This document shows positions 34,869-43,461 of a stretch of 64,000 bases of DNA, piece after piece. Source of the DNA: Saprospira grandis (GTDB taxonomy: Bacteria; Bacteroidota; Bacteroidia; Chitinophagales; Saprospiraceae); assembly GCF_027594745.1 (NCBI RefSeq), contig NZ_CP110854.1:3427501-3491500 (forward strand). Direction: 5' to 3'. The notes under the pieces were generated by a model that saw nothing but the letters and a program-made list of their open reading frames with translations, was not told the DNA's origin and did not search any database. The translations under genes were made by a program, and so were the position numbers. How positions within the stretch are numbered: position 1 is the stretch's first letter; each line of letters begins with the position of its first letter.

Positions 34869-36008
34869 ATGAAGAAGAGAGATTGGAAAAAGGTAAAGCT
34901 GGGGGAGGTTGTGGATGTAATTATGGGACAGGCTCCTCCAGGTAGTTCCTATAATAATGAAGAGAAAGGTTTAGCTTTAATTGCTGGAGCTGCTGACTTT
35001 GGAGATGTCTATCCTGAGCCTAAGAAATATACAACAGAATCAAAGAGGGACACAGTAGAGGGAGATATATTGATGTGCATTCGGGCAACAATTGGCGATT
35101 TGAATTGGTCTGATGCTGTATACTCTGCTGGAAGAGGAATAGCTGTACTTAGAACAAAGCAAAATGTATCTAGAAAGTATTTATGGTTCTGGTTAACAGC
35201 TAAGAAAGACTATTTTTTATCACAAGGAAGAGGTGCAACATTTCTGCAGATATCCAAAAAGGATTTGACAGAGGTATTTTTCCCCCTTCCCCCCTTAGCA
35301 GAGCAAAAGGCCATAGCGGCCCAGCTCGATCGGGCGGATAAGCTACGGCAGGCCTTGGCCCAAAGCCTAAAGGACTATGATCGTTTGCTGGCGGCCAGCT
35401 TTCTGGATATGTTTGGAAAAGGAGAGCGAAAATATAGTTTAGCAGACTTCTGTGAAATCAATCCTAAAAAATCAGAGGTTAAGGGCCTAGATGAAAATTT
35501 AGAAGTAAGTTTCCTTCCTATGGGAGCCGTCTCTGAAAAGGGGGAAATAGATTTGAGTACGAATAAGACAATAGGAGAAGTCTATAAAGGCTTTACGTAC
35601 TTTAAAGAGGAGGACGTTCTCTTTGCTAAAATTACCCCTTGCATGGAAAATGGAAAAGGGGCTGTAGTTCGCGGCTTAACAAATGGTATTGGCTTTGGAT
35701 CAACAGAATTTCATGTATTGAGAGCAAAAGAAGAGGTAACAGCAGATTGGATTTATGGAGTAACGGCTTCAAATCGTTTTAGAACTATTGCCGCACATAA
35801 TATGAAGGGAAGTGGTGGCCAAAAACGAGTACCTCTGAGCTTTTTTTCTGATTATAAAGTAGCAAAACCTAGAAAGGAAGACCTTAGTCGTTATACAGAA
35901 ATTGCTGCAGATATAAAAAAGCAAAAGGCGCTCATTCAGTCGGCCCAGCAATCGGCGGAGGATTTATTTGGGTCCTTATTGCAGGCCTACTTTTATGAGG
36001 GAAAATAG
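34869..36008 (+). CDS. hsdS: Type I restriction-modification specificity subunit
   Basis: 379 residues. Two target-recognition domains: TRD1 about 1-135 (WKKVKLGEVVDVIMGQAPPG) and TRD2 about 190-345 (YSLADFCEINPKKSEVKGL). Between and after them helical spacers: FPLPPLAEQKAIAAQLDRAD...LAASFLDMFG and ADIKKQKALIQSAQQSAEDL...LLQAYFYEGK, which set the distance between half-sites. The TRD DNA is clearly AT-richer than the spacers, as expected if TRDs are exchanged. Separated from hsdM by an interspersed element of about 190 bases. Confidence 0.93.
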   Translation: MKKRDWKKVKLGEVVDVIMGQAPPGSSYNNEEKGLALIAGAADFGDVYPEPKKYTTESKRDTVEGDILMCIRATIGDLNWSDAVYSAGRGIAVLRTKQNVSRKYLWFWLTAKKDYFLSQGRGATFLQISKKDLTEVFFPLPPLAEQKAIAAQLDRADKLRQALAQSLKDYDRLLAASFLDMFGKGERKYSLADFCEINPKKSEVKGLDENLEVSFLPMGAVSEKGEIDLSTNKTIGEVYKGFTYFKEEDVLFAKITPCMENGKGAVVRGLTNGIGFGSTEFHVLRAKEEVTADWIYGVTASNRFRTIAAHNMKGSGGQKRVPLSFFSDYKVAKPRKEDLSRYTEIAADIKKQKALIQSAQQSAEDLFGSLLQAYFYEGK

Positions 36009-36023
36009 CATAGACATGCAGCA

Positions 36024-36053
36024 GGTCCAAACCGAGGGGTTTGGGCCTTTTTT
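36024..36053 (+). terminator. Terminator after hsdS
   Basis: GGTCCAAACC-GAGG-GGTTTGGGCC then TTTTTT. Confidence 0.88.
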
Positions 36054-36084
36054 GTTGTTGGGGGGGCAGAGGTCCTATACCCAT

Positions 36085-36290
36085 ATTATACAGGACCCTA
36101 GGGCCAAGGCCCTAGGCTAATCGTAGAGTCACCCCCTCCAAGGAGGGGGCTTTTTTGTGCTTCGGTTAATGTTTGTGTTGGGGATGGGGTTAGCGGCTGG
36201 CTGGCCTGCAAATCCCCTCCAAGGAGGGGATGTCGATTTTTTAGCTAGCCTAGGGGCTTGTCCCTAGGCGATGATTGGCCAAATCCTAGC
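36085..36290. repeat. Cluster of short palindromes after hsdS
   Basis: CCCTAGGGCCAAGGCCCTAGG (near 36096, imperfect), CCCCCTCCAAGGAGGGGG followed by TTTTTT (36132-36156, terminator-like), CCCCTCCAAGGAGGGG (about 36213-36228) and CTAGGGGCTTGTCCCTAG (about 36249-36266). No ORF of interest. Confidence 0.7.
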
Positions 36291-36370
36291 CAGCTAAAGG
36301 CCCAACTTTTATCTAATACACAAAATTCTGAACAGTCCCAGGTTCAAAACCGCAAAATTGGCCCTTTTAT

Positions 36371-36880
36371 ATAGCCAGTTATGTTCTAGACATAGCCAGT
36401 TATGTTTCAGACATAGCCAGTTATGTTTCAGACATAGCCAGTTATGTTTCAGACATAGCCAGTTATGTTTCAGACATAGCCAGTTATGTTCCAGACATAG
36501 CTAGTTATGTTCCAGACATAGCTAGTTATGTTTGAGACATAGCCAGTTATGTTTGAGACATAGCCAGTTATGTTCCAGACATAGCTAGTTATGTTCCAGA
36601 CATAGCTAGTTATGTTCCAGACATAGCTAGTTATGTTCCAGACATAGCCAGTTATGTTCCAGACATAGCTAGTTATGTTCCAGACATAGCCAGTTATGTT
36701 TGAGACATAGCCAGTTATGTTTGAGACATAGCCAGTTATGTTCCAGACATAGCTAGTTATGTTCCAGACATAGCTAGTTATGTTCCAGACATAGCTAGTT
36801 ATGTTCCAGACATAGCCAGTTATGTTCCAGACATAGCTAGTTATGTTCCAGACATAACCAGTTATGTTTCAGACATAACT
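36371..36880. repeat. Tandem array, 24 units of 21 bp with near-palindromic 14-base core
   Basis: Units of the form CATAGCCAGTTATGTTCCAGA at exact 21-base steps (36371, 36392 ... 36854). The core CATAGCTAGTTATG is almost its own reverse complement; the spacer varies (TTTCAGA, TTCCAGA, TTTGAGA). Units with TTTGAG recur in pairs at 36531 and 36699, showing a 168-bp (8-unit) higher-order repeat. No start codon opens a frame through it, and TAG recurs in one frame. Not CRISPR. Confidence 0.93.
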
Positions 36881-37159
36881 TTTGCCCTTTTTGATTTTGT
36901 TACATTATTTCCGTTTTTAACAATTTCCTAACAATTGGGGGCAAAAACCCCTATTTCTGCAGCCTAAAGGCCGCAGCCAATCTCTTGGGCCATTATCTTG
37001 CTCGCCGCAGCGGCTTAAAAGCCCCTGCTTCATTGGAGATGGGCGCAAGCATTCGGTTTTCAGGTCCTGCGGCTTTTAAGCTGCAGGCCATGGGGCGGCC
37101 AGAGCCTAGCTTAGTGGTTCCGAAATTGGCTGCGGCTTTTAAGCTGCAGCTACGGATAG

Positions 37160-37298
37160 CAGGCCCGAAGGGCCGCAGGCCTAGCGATGCGAAAGGGGGC
37201 GGCGCAGCCGCAGACCAAGGCCGTTAGGCCGCAGGGCCGAGCAGACCTGCGAGCCCTGAAGCGTAGCGCCCGCCGCAGGCGGGAGGCCCCAAAAAAAC
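37160..37298 (-). repeat. GGGGCC interspersed element, copy 11 (reverse)
   Basis: GGCCTAGCGATGCG, hairpin GCGGCGCAGCCGC, GGCCGAGCAGACCTGCGAGC, GCCCGCCGCAGGCGGG, GGAGGCCCCAAAAAAA. Before it, 36.96-37.16 kb carries other GC-rich palindromic fragments (GCGGCTTTTAAGCTGC twice) and no gene. Confidence 0.85.
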
Positions 37299-37371
37299 AG
37301 CAGAGATCAAAAAGCATAGTTAGATAAATATGCTTATATTTCGCTATCTATTTTTTGACAAAACTGAAGAT

Positions 37372-38772
37372 ATGAAAATCGAGATAAAGGACTTAGGGGC
37401 CATAAAGTCAGCGACAATAGACTTGTCTAAGCCGCTCAATGTTTTTGCTGGGCCGAATGGTACAGGAAAGACCTACTTGGCCTATGTACTATATAGTCTT
37501 TTTAAGAATCGTATTTATGTAAGCGGAAGTAAATCGGCTTTGTCAAAAGAGATGTTTAAGGAATTGATTGAAGAAAAGGAGACAAGTTATCAGTTAGATT
37601 TTGATGAGATCAATGCGTATAGGGATAAAATAGCTGAAGATTTAAAGGCTGATTTGGATAGTATATTTGGGATTAGTGAAGAAATGGGGCGTAAATTTTT
37701 TGAGGGGACGACTATTCAGTTTTTGGAGTCTAAAGAGGAATTGCGGAAGCGGTTGTTGAAAAATGCCTTTGATTTTCAGATAGATATAAATGGTAATATA
37801 GTAAAAGTAAGCAAGGAAAAGGGGGCGGGGAGTTTATCCTTGAAGGTAGAGGATCAGAGTATTTCTACGGACTATTTAAATCGTTTGGAGGTATTTTTAT
37901 TGCCGGTGTTAATTGCTCAGCTGGCTATTTTTCCAGTGAGTTCTGTGTATATTCTTCCGGTAGAGCGAAACTCTATATTTACCTTTAGCAAAGAGTTATC
38001 TATACGAAAACAAGAGGCTATAGATCATTTTCATGCGATGACTGGCAAGGAGAAAGTAGATCGTTTTGATCTTTTGTTTAAAACGACCAAGCGATACCCT
38101 TCAGCAGTTAGAGATGGTTTATTGATTGCGGAAGATTTGGCAGAGATAAAGAAGGTAAGAAGTCCTTTTTTTGGTTTTGCCTTAGAATTGGAGAAAGAGC
38201 TTTTGTATGGAAAAGTAGAAGTAAGTGAAGATGGGGAATTACAATTTAAGTCGGACAAAAACCCCAAGAAGTTACTTCCGATACAGATGACTGCATCTAT
38301 TGTAAAATCTTTGGCTAGTCTTGTTATTTATCTGAAGTACTTAGCCAAAGAGCATGATTTAATTATCATAGACGAGCCAGAAATCAATTTGCATCCGAAC
38401 AATCAGCTTGTATTGACAAGGATTTTTGCACGTTTAATGGCCAAGGGGTTTCGTTTAATCATTAGCACGCATAGTGATTATATAGTGCGAGAACTAAATA
38501 ACTTGATTATGTTGTCTGCTCGAGAAGCAGGAATAGAAGGAGTGAGAGCGCAATATGGCTATTCATTGGAAGAGACCATTCCGGTTCAAGATGTTGCTGT
38601 TTCCTATTTTAACTACCCAGTTAGTAAAAGGAATTATCGGCAGTTAAGCGTTCGTAGGTTAGAGGTGACTAAGACTGGTTTTGAGATTCCGTCTATAGAT
38701 GAGACGATTGAGTCTCAAAATATGATTAGTGAGGATTTATATGACGCCCTAAGCCAAGACAGCGATGAGTAA
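37372..38772 (+). CDS. SMC/OLD-like AAA ATPase of a two-gene cassette
   Basis: 466 residues from ATG 37372. ABC/SMC-type ATPase: Walker A FAGPNGTGKTYLA (GPNGTGKT 27-34), long helical middle section, Walker B LIIIDEPEINLHP (Asp334, Glu335) and switch His367 in IISTHSD. This is the AAA_21/AAA_15 group found in OLD, Septu PtuA and PARIS AriA proteins. No Toprim region follows, so an effector must be supplied by another protein. It overlaps the next gene by eight bases. AT-richer than surrounding core genes and beside a type I restriction system. Confidence 0.8.
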   Translation: MKIEIKDLGAIKSATIDLSKPLNVFAGPNGTGKTYLAYVLYSLFKNRIYVSGSKSALSKEMFKELIEEKETSYQLDFDEINAYRDKIAEDLKADLDSIFGISEEMGRKFFEGTTIQFLESKEELRKRLLKNAFDFQIDINGNIVKVSKEKGAGSLSLKVEDQSISTDYLNRLEVFLLPVLIAQLAIFPVSSVYILPVERNSIFTFSKELSIRKQEAIDHFHAMTGKEKVDRFDLLFKTTKRYPSAVRDGLLIAEDLAEIKKVRSPFFGFALELEKELLYGKVEVSEDGELQFKSDKNPKKLLPIQMTASIVKSLASLVIYLKYLAKEHDLIIIDEPEINLHPNNQLVLTRIFARLMAKGFRLIISTHSDYIVRELNNLIMLSAREAGIEGVRAQYGYSLEETIPVQDVAVSYFNYPVSKRNYRQLSVRRLEVTKTGFEIPSIDETIESQNMISEDLYDALSQDSDE

Positions 38773-39319
38773 TTTAGACATAATCAAAGACATATTAAGT
38801 GAAAATTATTTAGCGGCAGATCAGGATTTATTGATAGAGGAAAACAGGACCCGCAAAAAGAAGGGTTTTCGAATGGAGTATCCGATTCATAAAAGAGCTG
38901 GGGTCGCTCATTGTTTATATCGTTATGAGGATGATGCCTTTCCTTTTTTTAAGTTTCCTAAAACGGGAAAAGGGCAGAAGGGGGTAAAAGGCTTGAAGAA
39001 AATGTGTGATTATATTCTTTTTGCGGAAGAACAGGGGGATGACCGATTATATATTTTCTTAATTGAGTTGAAGCTGGGGCCGACAAGCGCACAGCCACAA
39101 TTAGAGGCGGCTCAGGAGTTTGTACATTTTATTGTAAATACGGCAGCTAGAGTGGGCTTAGAAATTGAGCATTATGAAATACGCAAGCTCCGAATTTGTG
39201 ATAAATATGCTCAAAAGAAAGGGACAAATATTAGAAGGTCTTATGAGTTTGACCACAATGGCTATTGTGATTATCGGTCTAGCCGTTTTCAGTTAACCGC
39301 TTTAATTAAAAATATTTAG
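38765..39319 (+). CDS. PD-(D/E)XK-like small protein, partner of the ATPase
   Basis: 184 residues. KKMCDYILFAEEQGDDRLYIFLIELKLG places Asp82 and Glu101-x-Lys103 in a DxnExK order with a following Gln-rich helix (SAQPQLEAAQEF), typical of restriction-endonuclease-like cores. N-terminal part Lys/Arg-rich (RTRKKKGFRMEYP). Translational coupling with the ATPase suggests one complex, with this as effector nuclease. I do not recognise the family; function is inferred. Confidence 0.65.
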   Translation: MSNLDIIKDILSENYLAADQDLLIEENRTRKKKGFRMEYPIHKRAGVAHCLYRYEDDAFPFFKFPKTGKGQKGVKGLKKMCDYILFAEEQGDDRLYIFLIELKLGPTSAQPQLEAAQEFVHFIVNTAARVGLEIEHYEIRKLRICDKYAQKKGTNIRRSYEFDHNGYCDYRSSRFQLTALIKNI

Positions 39320-39343
39320 TCTCTCCACCTCCCCAAAAACAAA

Positions 39344-39376
39344 AACGCCTGAGCAAGTTGCCCAAGCGTTTTTTCT
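39344..39376 (-). terminator. Terminator after dnaE
   Basis: Minus strand AACGCTTGGGCA-ACT-TGCTCAGGCGTT followed by T-run; also backed by an A-run for the + strand gene ending at 39319. Confidence 0.75.
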
Positions 39377-39393
39377 TAAATCGTCTAGCTCTC

Positions 39394-42300
39394 CTAAGAA
39401 CTCAACTTATACTCCAGCCCCAATTTTTTCAGGGCATCCACAAAGGCGTCATCGGCACTAATGCGGCGATTTTTGGAGAGCAGGGTAAGTTTCAGCCGCT
39501 CTACTATATCGAGCAAATTGACCTCCAGCTCTTGTTCGCCGGGGTGTTTGCTACAGACATAATCCAGTTGTTCCATCAGTTGCTCATTGAGTTGTTGGAT
39601 GGGCAAATTGATGGTCACTCCACGGATTTTCTCCTCAGAAACGGCATCCATCAGACGGATTTCATTGATGCGGAGCTCAAACTCATGCGGATTATTCCAG
39701 CGGGGTTGATATTTCCCTTTGATATAAATGACGGCATCCAGATTGAGCAGATGGCGGAACTTCAGGTAGTTTTCGCCAAAAAGGCCCATGCGGTAGCGGC
39801 CCGTATAATCCTCTACGGTAACAAAGGCAAAGGATTTCCCTTTTTTAGAGACCCGATGCTCTACCTCATCCACGATTCCGCCAATGGCCATTTCGCGGTT
39901 TTTGTATTGGTCCATCTCATTGATGGGCTTACAGAGTCGCTGCACGGCTAGTTTATAGTCATCTAGCGGATGGCCCGAAAGGTAGAAACCGGCCACCTCT
40001 TTCTCCTTTTTCAGGCGGGTCAACAAGGGCCAAGGATCGGCCTCGGGGACCTTGGGCGGGGGCATGCTTTCCTCCATGGCGGTGGCGCCAAAAAGCGACT
40101 GACTAAAGTCGTTTTTCTGCTTCTGAAAGGCATTACCATACTTAATCACGGCCTCCAAATAGCTTTGGCGGTCATCATAGGGGGCAAAATAAGCGGCTCG
40201 AGGCAGGCCAAAGGCATCCATGGCGCCGCCCAAGACCAAACTTTCAAAGCATCGGCGGTTGGCAGCCCGCAGATTGATGCGCTGGGTCATATCGACCAGA
40301 TCCGTGAAAGCCGCTTCTTCTCTGGCCTCCAAAATAGCTTCTACGGGGCCTTGGCCCACCCCCTTTAGGGCCGAAAGCCCAAAGCGGATGCGCCCCTTGG
40401 GGGTGGCATAGAAGTCGAGCTTACTTTCATTGACATCTGGCCCTAGAACATCTACGCCCTGCGCCTTACATTCGGCAATGAAGAAACTCACACTCTCCAT
40501 ATTATCCTTGTTGTGCGAAAGGACCGAAGCCATAAATTCCGCAGGATAATGCGCTTTGAGGTAGGCCGTCTGAAAGGCCACAAAGGCATAGCAGGTAGAA
40601 TGCGATTTATTAAAAGCATAAGAGGCAAAGGCCTCCCAGTCTTGCCAGATCTTTTTGAGGACATCCTTGGGGTGGCCCCGTTCTACTCCGCCTTTTTCAA
40701 ACTTGGGAAACATCTGATCAATGAGCTTTTTCTTCTTTTTTCCCATCGCTTTACGCAGGGTATCGGCTTCGCCTTTACTAAAGCCAGCCAATTTCTGCGA
40801 AAGCAACATCACTTGCTCCTGATAGACGGTAATTCCATAGGTTTCGGACAGATATTCTTCCATATCGGGCAAATCGTAAACAATGGGTTTGCGGCCATGC
40901 TTCCGATCAATAAATTCGGGGATGTACTGCAAGGGCCCCGGACGATAAAGGGCGTTCATGGCAATAAGATCCGCAAAGGTGGTGGGCTCCAAGGCCCGCA
41001 TATGCTTTTGCATACCCGCGGATTCATACTGGAAAATCCCCACAGTTTCTCCTCGCTGAAAGAGCTCATAGGTTTTGGGGTCATCCAAGGGCAGTTCATC
41101 GGGTTCTATGTCTACGCCATGGTTTTCCTTAATCATGGCCACGGCATCTTTGATGATGCTTAGGGTTTTGAGGCCCAAAAAGTCCATCTTGAGCAAGCCG
41201 GCATCCTCAGCCACGGAGTTGTCAAACTGCGAGACCAGGAGGTTAGAGTCCTTGGCTACGGTCACCGGGACGTAGTTGGTAATATCGTCGGGCGTAATCA
41301 CCACCCCACAGGCGTGAATGCCCGTACTTCGGATAGAGCCCTCTAGCTTTTTGGCATTGCGGATCATCTCGCCAATGGTGTCTTGACCTGCGGCCAATTG
41401 GCGGAACTCCTCGGCCTGGGCTTTTTCATCACTATTGAGCTTGCCCAATAACTTGGGATCTACTCCATCTTTGCCCAATACCTTTTTGAGGGTGGCGCTC
41501 AGATGAGAAGGGAAGGTCTTGGCCACTCGGTCCACCTCGGGCAGGGGCACATCCATTACCCGACCCACATCTCGCAAAGAGGAGCGGGCGGCCATAGAGC
41601 CATAAGTAATAATTTGGGCCACTTGGTTTTGCCCATATTTATCAATGACGTACTGAATCACTTTCTCCCGACCCACATCATCAAAGTCAATATCAATATC
41701 GGGCATAGATACCCGACTCGGATTGAGGAAACGCTCAAATAGGAGGTCGTACTTGATGGGGTCCACATTGGTAATCCCCACACAATAGGCCACGGCAGAA
41801 CCCGCAGCAGAACCCCGACCTGGCCCCACCGATACTTTTAATTCTCTGGCTACGGTGGTAAAATCTTGCACAATCAGGAAGTAGCCAGGATAACCCGACT
41901 GCCGAATCACCTCCAGCTCAAAGTCCAAACGCTCCTTAATGGCAGGCGTGATGCTTCCATAACGACGCTTGGCGCCCTCATAGGTCAAATGCCGCAGATA
42001 ATCATCCTGCGTCTTAAACTCTTGGGGCAGGGGGAAGGCCGGCAAAAGGACATCTCGGGCCAGCTTGAGCTTGTCAATTTTGTCATAGATTTCTATGGTG
42101 TTCGCAATCGAATCGGGCCGATCTAAGAACAAGTTGTTCATCTGCTGCTTGGTCTTAAAGTAGTAGTCAGAACTCGAAAACTTAAAGCGGTTTTGGTCCT
42201 GCACCAAAGAGCCCGTATTGATACAAAGCAACATATCGTGGGCCGTCCAATCATCCTCCTCTACATAATGAGAGTCGTTGGTGGCAATGACTTTTACATC

Positions 42301-42924
42301 ATATTTTTTGGCAAACTTCAAGAGCTGCTGGTTGATGTCTTCCTGGCTAATGCCCAGACCGTCAATGTTTTCTAGCCCTCGGTGTCTTTGAATTTCAATG
42401 TAGAAATCTTCCCCAAAAAGATCGAGCCACCACTTGAGTTTTTGCTCGGCCTCATCCACTTTGCCGTGCATAATGGCTTGGGGAATCTCGGCCCCAATAC
42501 AGCAGCTAGTGGCAATCAGGCCCTCATGATATTTTTCAATCAGCTCCTTATCAATTCTAGGGAATTTGGAGTAGAGCCCTTCAATAAAGCCCAGCGAACA
42601 AAGCTTGGATAGGTTTTGATAGCCCTGCTGGTTTTTGGCCAATAACAACTGATGAAAACGGCGGTCTCGCTCGCCTTTGGCCTTAGAAAAACTGCGGCGA
42701 TGCCGGTCTTCTACCAAATAAAATTCACAGCCGACAATGGGTTTTAGGTCTCGTTTTTCGGCCTCGGCCACAAACTTAAAGGCCCCAAACATATTTCCAT
42801 GGTCGGTCAAAGCTACGGCTTTCATCCCATCTGCAGCCGCCTTATCCATCATCACCCCAATGTTCGAAGCCCCATCGAGCAAAGAAAATTGCGTATGACA
42901 ATGTAGATGTACAAAATCTTCCAT
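39394..42924 (-). CDS. dnaE: DNA polymerase III alpha subunit
   Basis: 1176 residues, normal for DnaE. PHP domain at the start (HLHCHTQFSLLDGASN, ALTDHGNMFG), polymerase core with VGPGRGSAAGSAVAYCVGI, MPDIDIDF (catalytic Asp pair), GIHACGVVI and FNKSHSTCYA; C-terminal HhH, then OB fold (AIGGIVDEVEHRVSKKGKSF). Main replicative polymerase. It faces away from the + strand leucine-rich-repeat gene and forms its own unit. Confidence 0.97.
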   Translation of the reverse strand: MEDFVHLHCHTQFSLLDGASNIGVMMDKAAADGMKAVALTDHGNMFGAFKFVAEAEKRDLKPIVGCEFYLVEDRHRRSFSKAKGERDRRFHQLLLAKNQQGYQNLSKLCSLGFIEGLYSKFPRIDKELIEKYHEGLIATSCCIGAEIPQAIMHGKVDEAEQKLKWWLDLFGEDFYIEIQRHRGLENIDGLGISQEDINQQLLKFAKKYDVKVIATNDSHYVEEDDWTAHDMLLCINTGSLVQDQNRFKFSSSDYYFKTKQQMNNLFLDRPDSIANTIEIYDKIDKLKLARDVLLPAFPLPQEFKTQDDYLRHLTYEGAKRRYGSITPAIKERLDFELEVIRQSGYPGYFLIVQDFTTVARELKVSVGPGRGSAAGSAVAYCVGITNVDPIKYDLLFERFLNPSRVSMPDIDIDFDDVGREKVIQYVIDKYGQNQVAQIITYGSMAARSSLRDVGRVMDVPLPEVDRVAKTFPSHLSATLKKVLGKDGVDPKLLGKLNSDEKAQAEEFRQLAAGQDTIGEMIRNAKKLEGSIRSTGIHACGVVITPDDITNYVPVTVAKDSNLLVSQFDNSVAEDAGLLKMDFLGLKTLSIIKDAVAMIKENHGVDIEPDELPLDDPKTYELFQRGETVGIFQYESAGMQKHMRALEPTTFADLIAMNALYRPGPLQYIPEFIDRKHGRKPIVYDLPDMEEYLSETYGITVYQEQVMLLSQKLAGFSKGEADTLRKAMGKKKKKLIDQMFPKFEKGGVERGHPKDVLKKIWQDWEAFASYAFNKSHSTCYAFVAFQTAYLKAHYPAEFMASVLSHNKDNMESVSFFIAECKAQGVDVLGPDVNESKLDFYATPKGRIRFGLSALKGVGQGPVEAILEAREEAAFTDLVDMTQRINLRAANRRCFESLVLGGAMDAFGLPRAAYFAPYDDRQSYLEAVIKYGNAFQKQKNDFSQSLFGATAMEESMPPPKVPEADPWPLLTRLKKEKEVAGFYLSGHPLDDYKLAVQRLCKPINEMDQYKNREMAIGGIVDEVEHRVSKKGKSFAFVTVEDYTGRYRMGLFGENYLKFRHLLNLDAVIYIKGKYQPRWNNPHEFELRINEIRLMDAVSEEKIRGVTINLPIQQLNEQLMEQLDYVCSKHPGEQELEVNLLDIVERLKLTLLSKNRRISADDAFVDALKKLGLEYKLSS

Positions 42925-43051
42925 CCTTCCTATTTTTTTGAGTGCTACACAACATACAAAAGGCGGTTGGGATGGCCAAAGGCTTGCAACTTTTTGTTTT
43001 TTTTATGCCTTCAGACTTGATTTCTTCCTTTTTTTGGCTTTCTATTTTTCG

Positions 43052-43184
43052 TTTTTTTTGGGGGCCCGCGGCCAGCAAGCTGGCCGCCGCTATGCTGCGG
43101 GGCTCGCTCTTCGCTCGGCCCTTCAGGCTCCACTTCGTTTCGCCTTCGGTCTGGCCTTCGGCCACCCCTCCGCAGCGCTGGGCC
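43052..43184 (+). repeat. GGGGCC interspersed element, copy 12 (forward; left half of head-to-head pair)
   Basis: TTTTTTTTGGGGGCCCGCGG, GGCCAGCAAGCTGGCC hairpin, CTCGCTCTTCGCTCGGCCC, GGTCTGGCCTTCGGCCAC, GCAGCGCTGGGCC at 43184. Copy 13 follows 76 bases on in reverse. Confidence 0.9.
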
Positions 43185-43260
43185 GCTCATCGGTTTTTTT
43201 TCTTTTGGCTGTTTTCTTCGGCGGCTGGGCCTTGCTCCAAGAAATGGCCGAAGGCCATTC

Positions 43261-43383
43261 GGCCTAGGGGCCTGAAAGGGTGGCCCAAAGGGCCAGACCC
43301 AGGCGGCAAAGCCGCCGCAGGGCCGAGCAGACCTGCGAGCCCTGCAAGGGCCCGGCCGCCAAAGGCGGCAGGCCCCAAAAAAA
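43261..43383 (-). repeat. GGGGCC interspersed element, copy 13 (reverse; right half of pair)
   Basis: GGCCTAGGGGCC, GGCCCAAAGGGCCAGACC, hairpin GGCGGCAAAGCCGCC, GGCCGAGCAGACCTGCGAGC, GGCCGCCAAAGGCGGC, GGCCCCAAAAAAA. Together with copy 12 it fills most of the dnaE-LRR gap (42.92-43.46 kb). Confidence 0.9.
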
Positions 43384-43461
43384 TAAAAAGAGATGAACTA
43401 AAATGCAGAAGGTGTAGTTTTCGACCCTTTAAAACATGGCCAAAAGGCTAAAAAAGATCAG

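Noticed and set aside
36371..36880. CRISPR array from the regular 21-bp repeat
   Set aside because: Units are contiguous with near-identical sequence and no variable spacers; no cas genes in the window.
39358..39951. 197-residue + strand frame opposite dnaE (and other long frames opposite dnaE)
   Set aside because: Antisense shadow of a well-supported dnaE gene.
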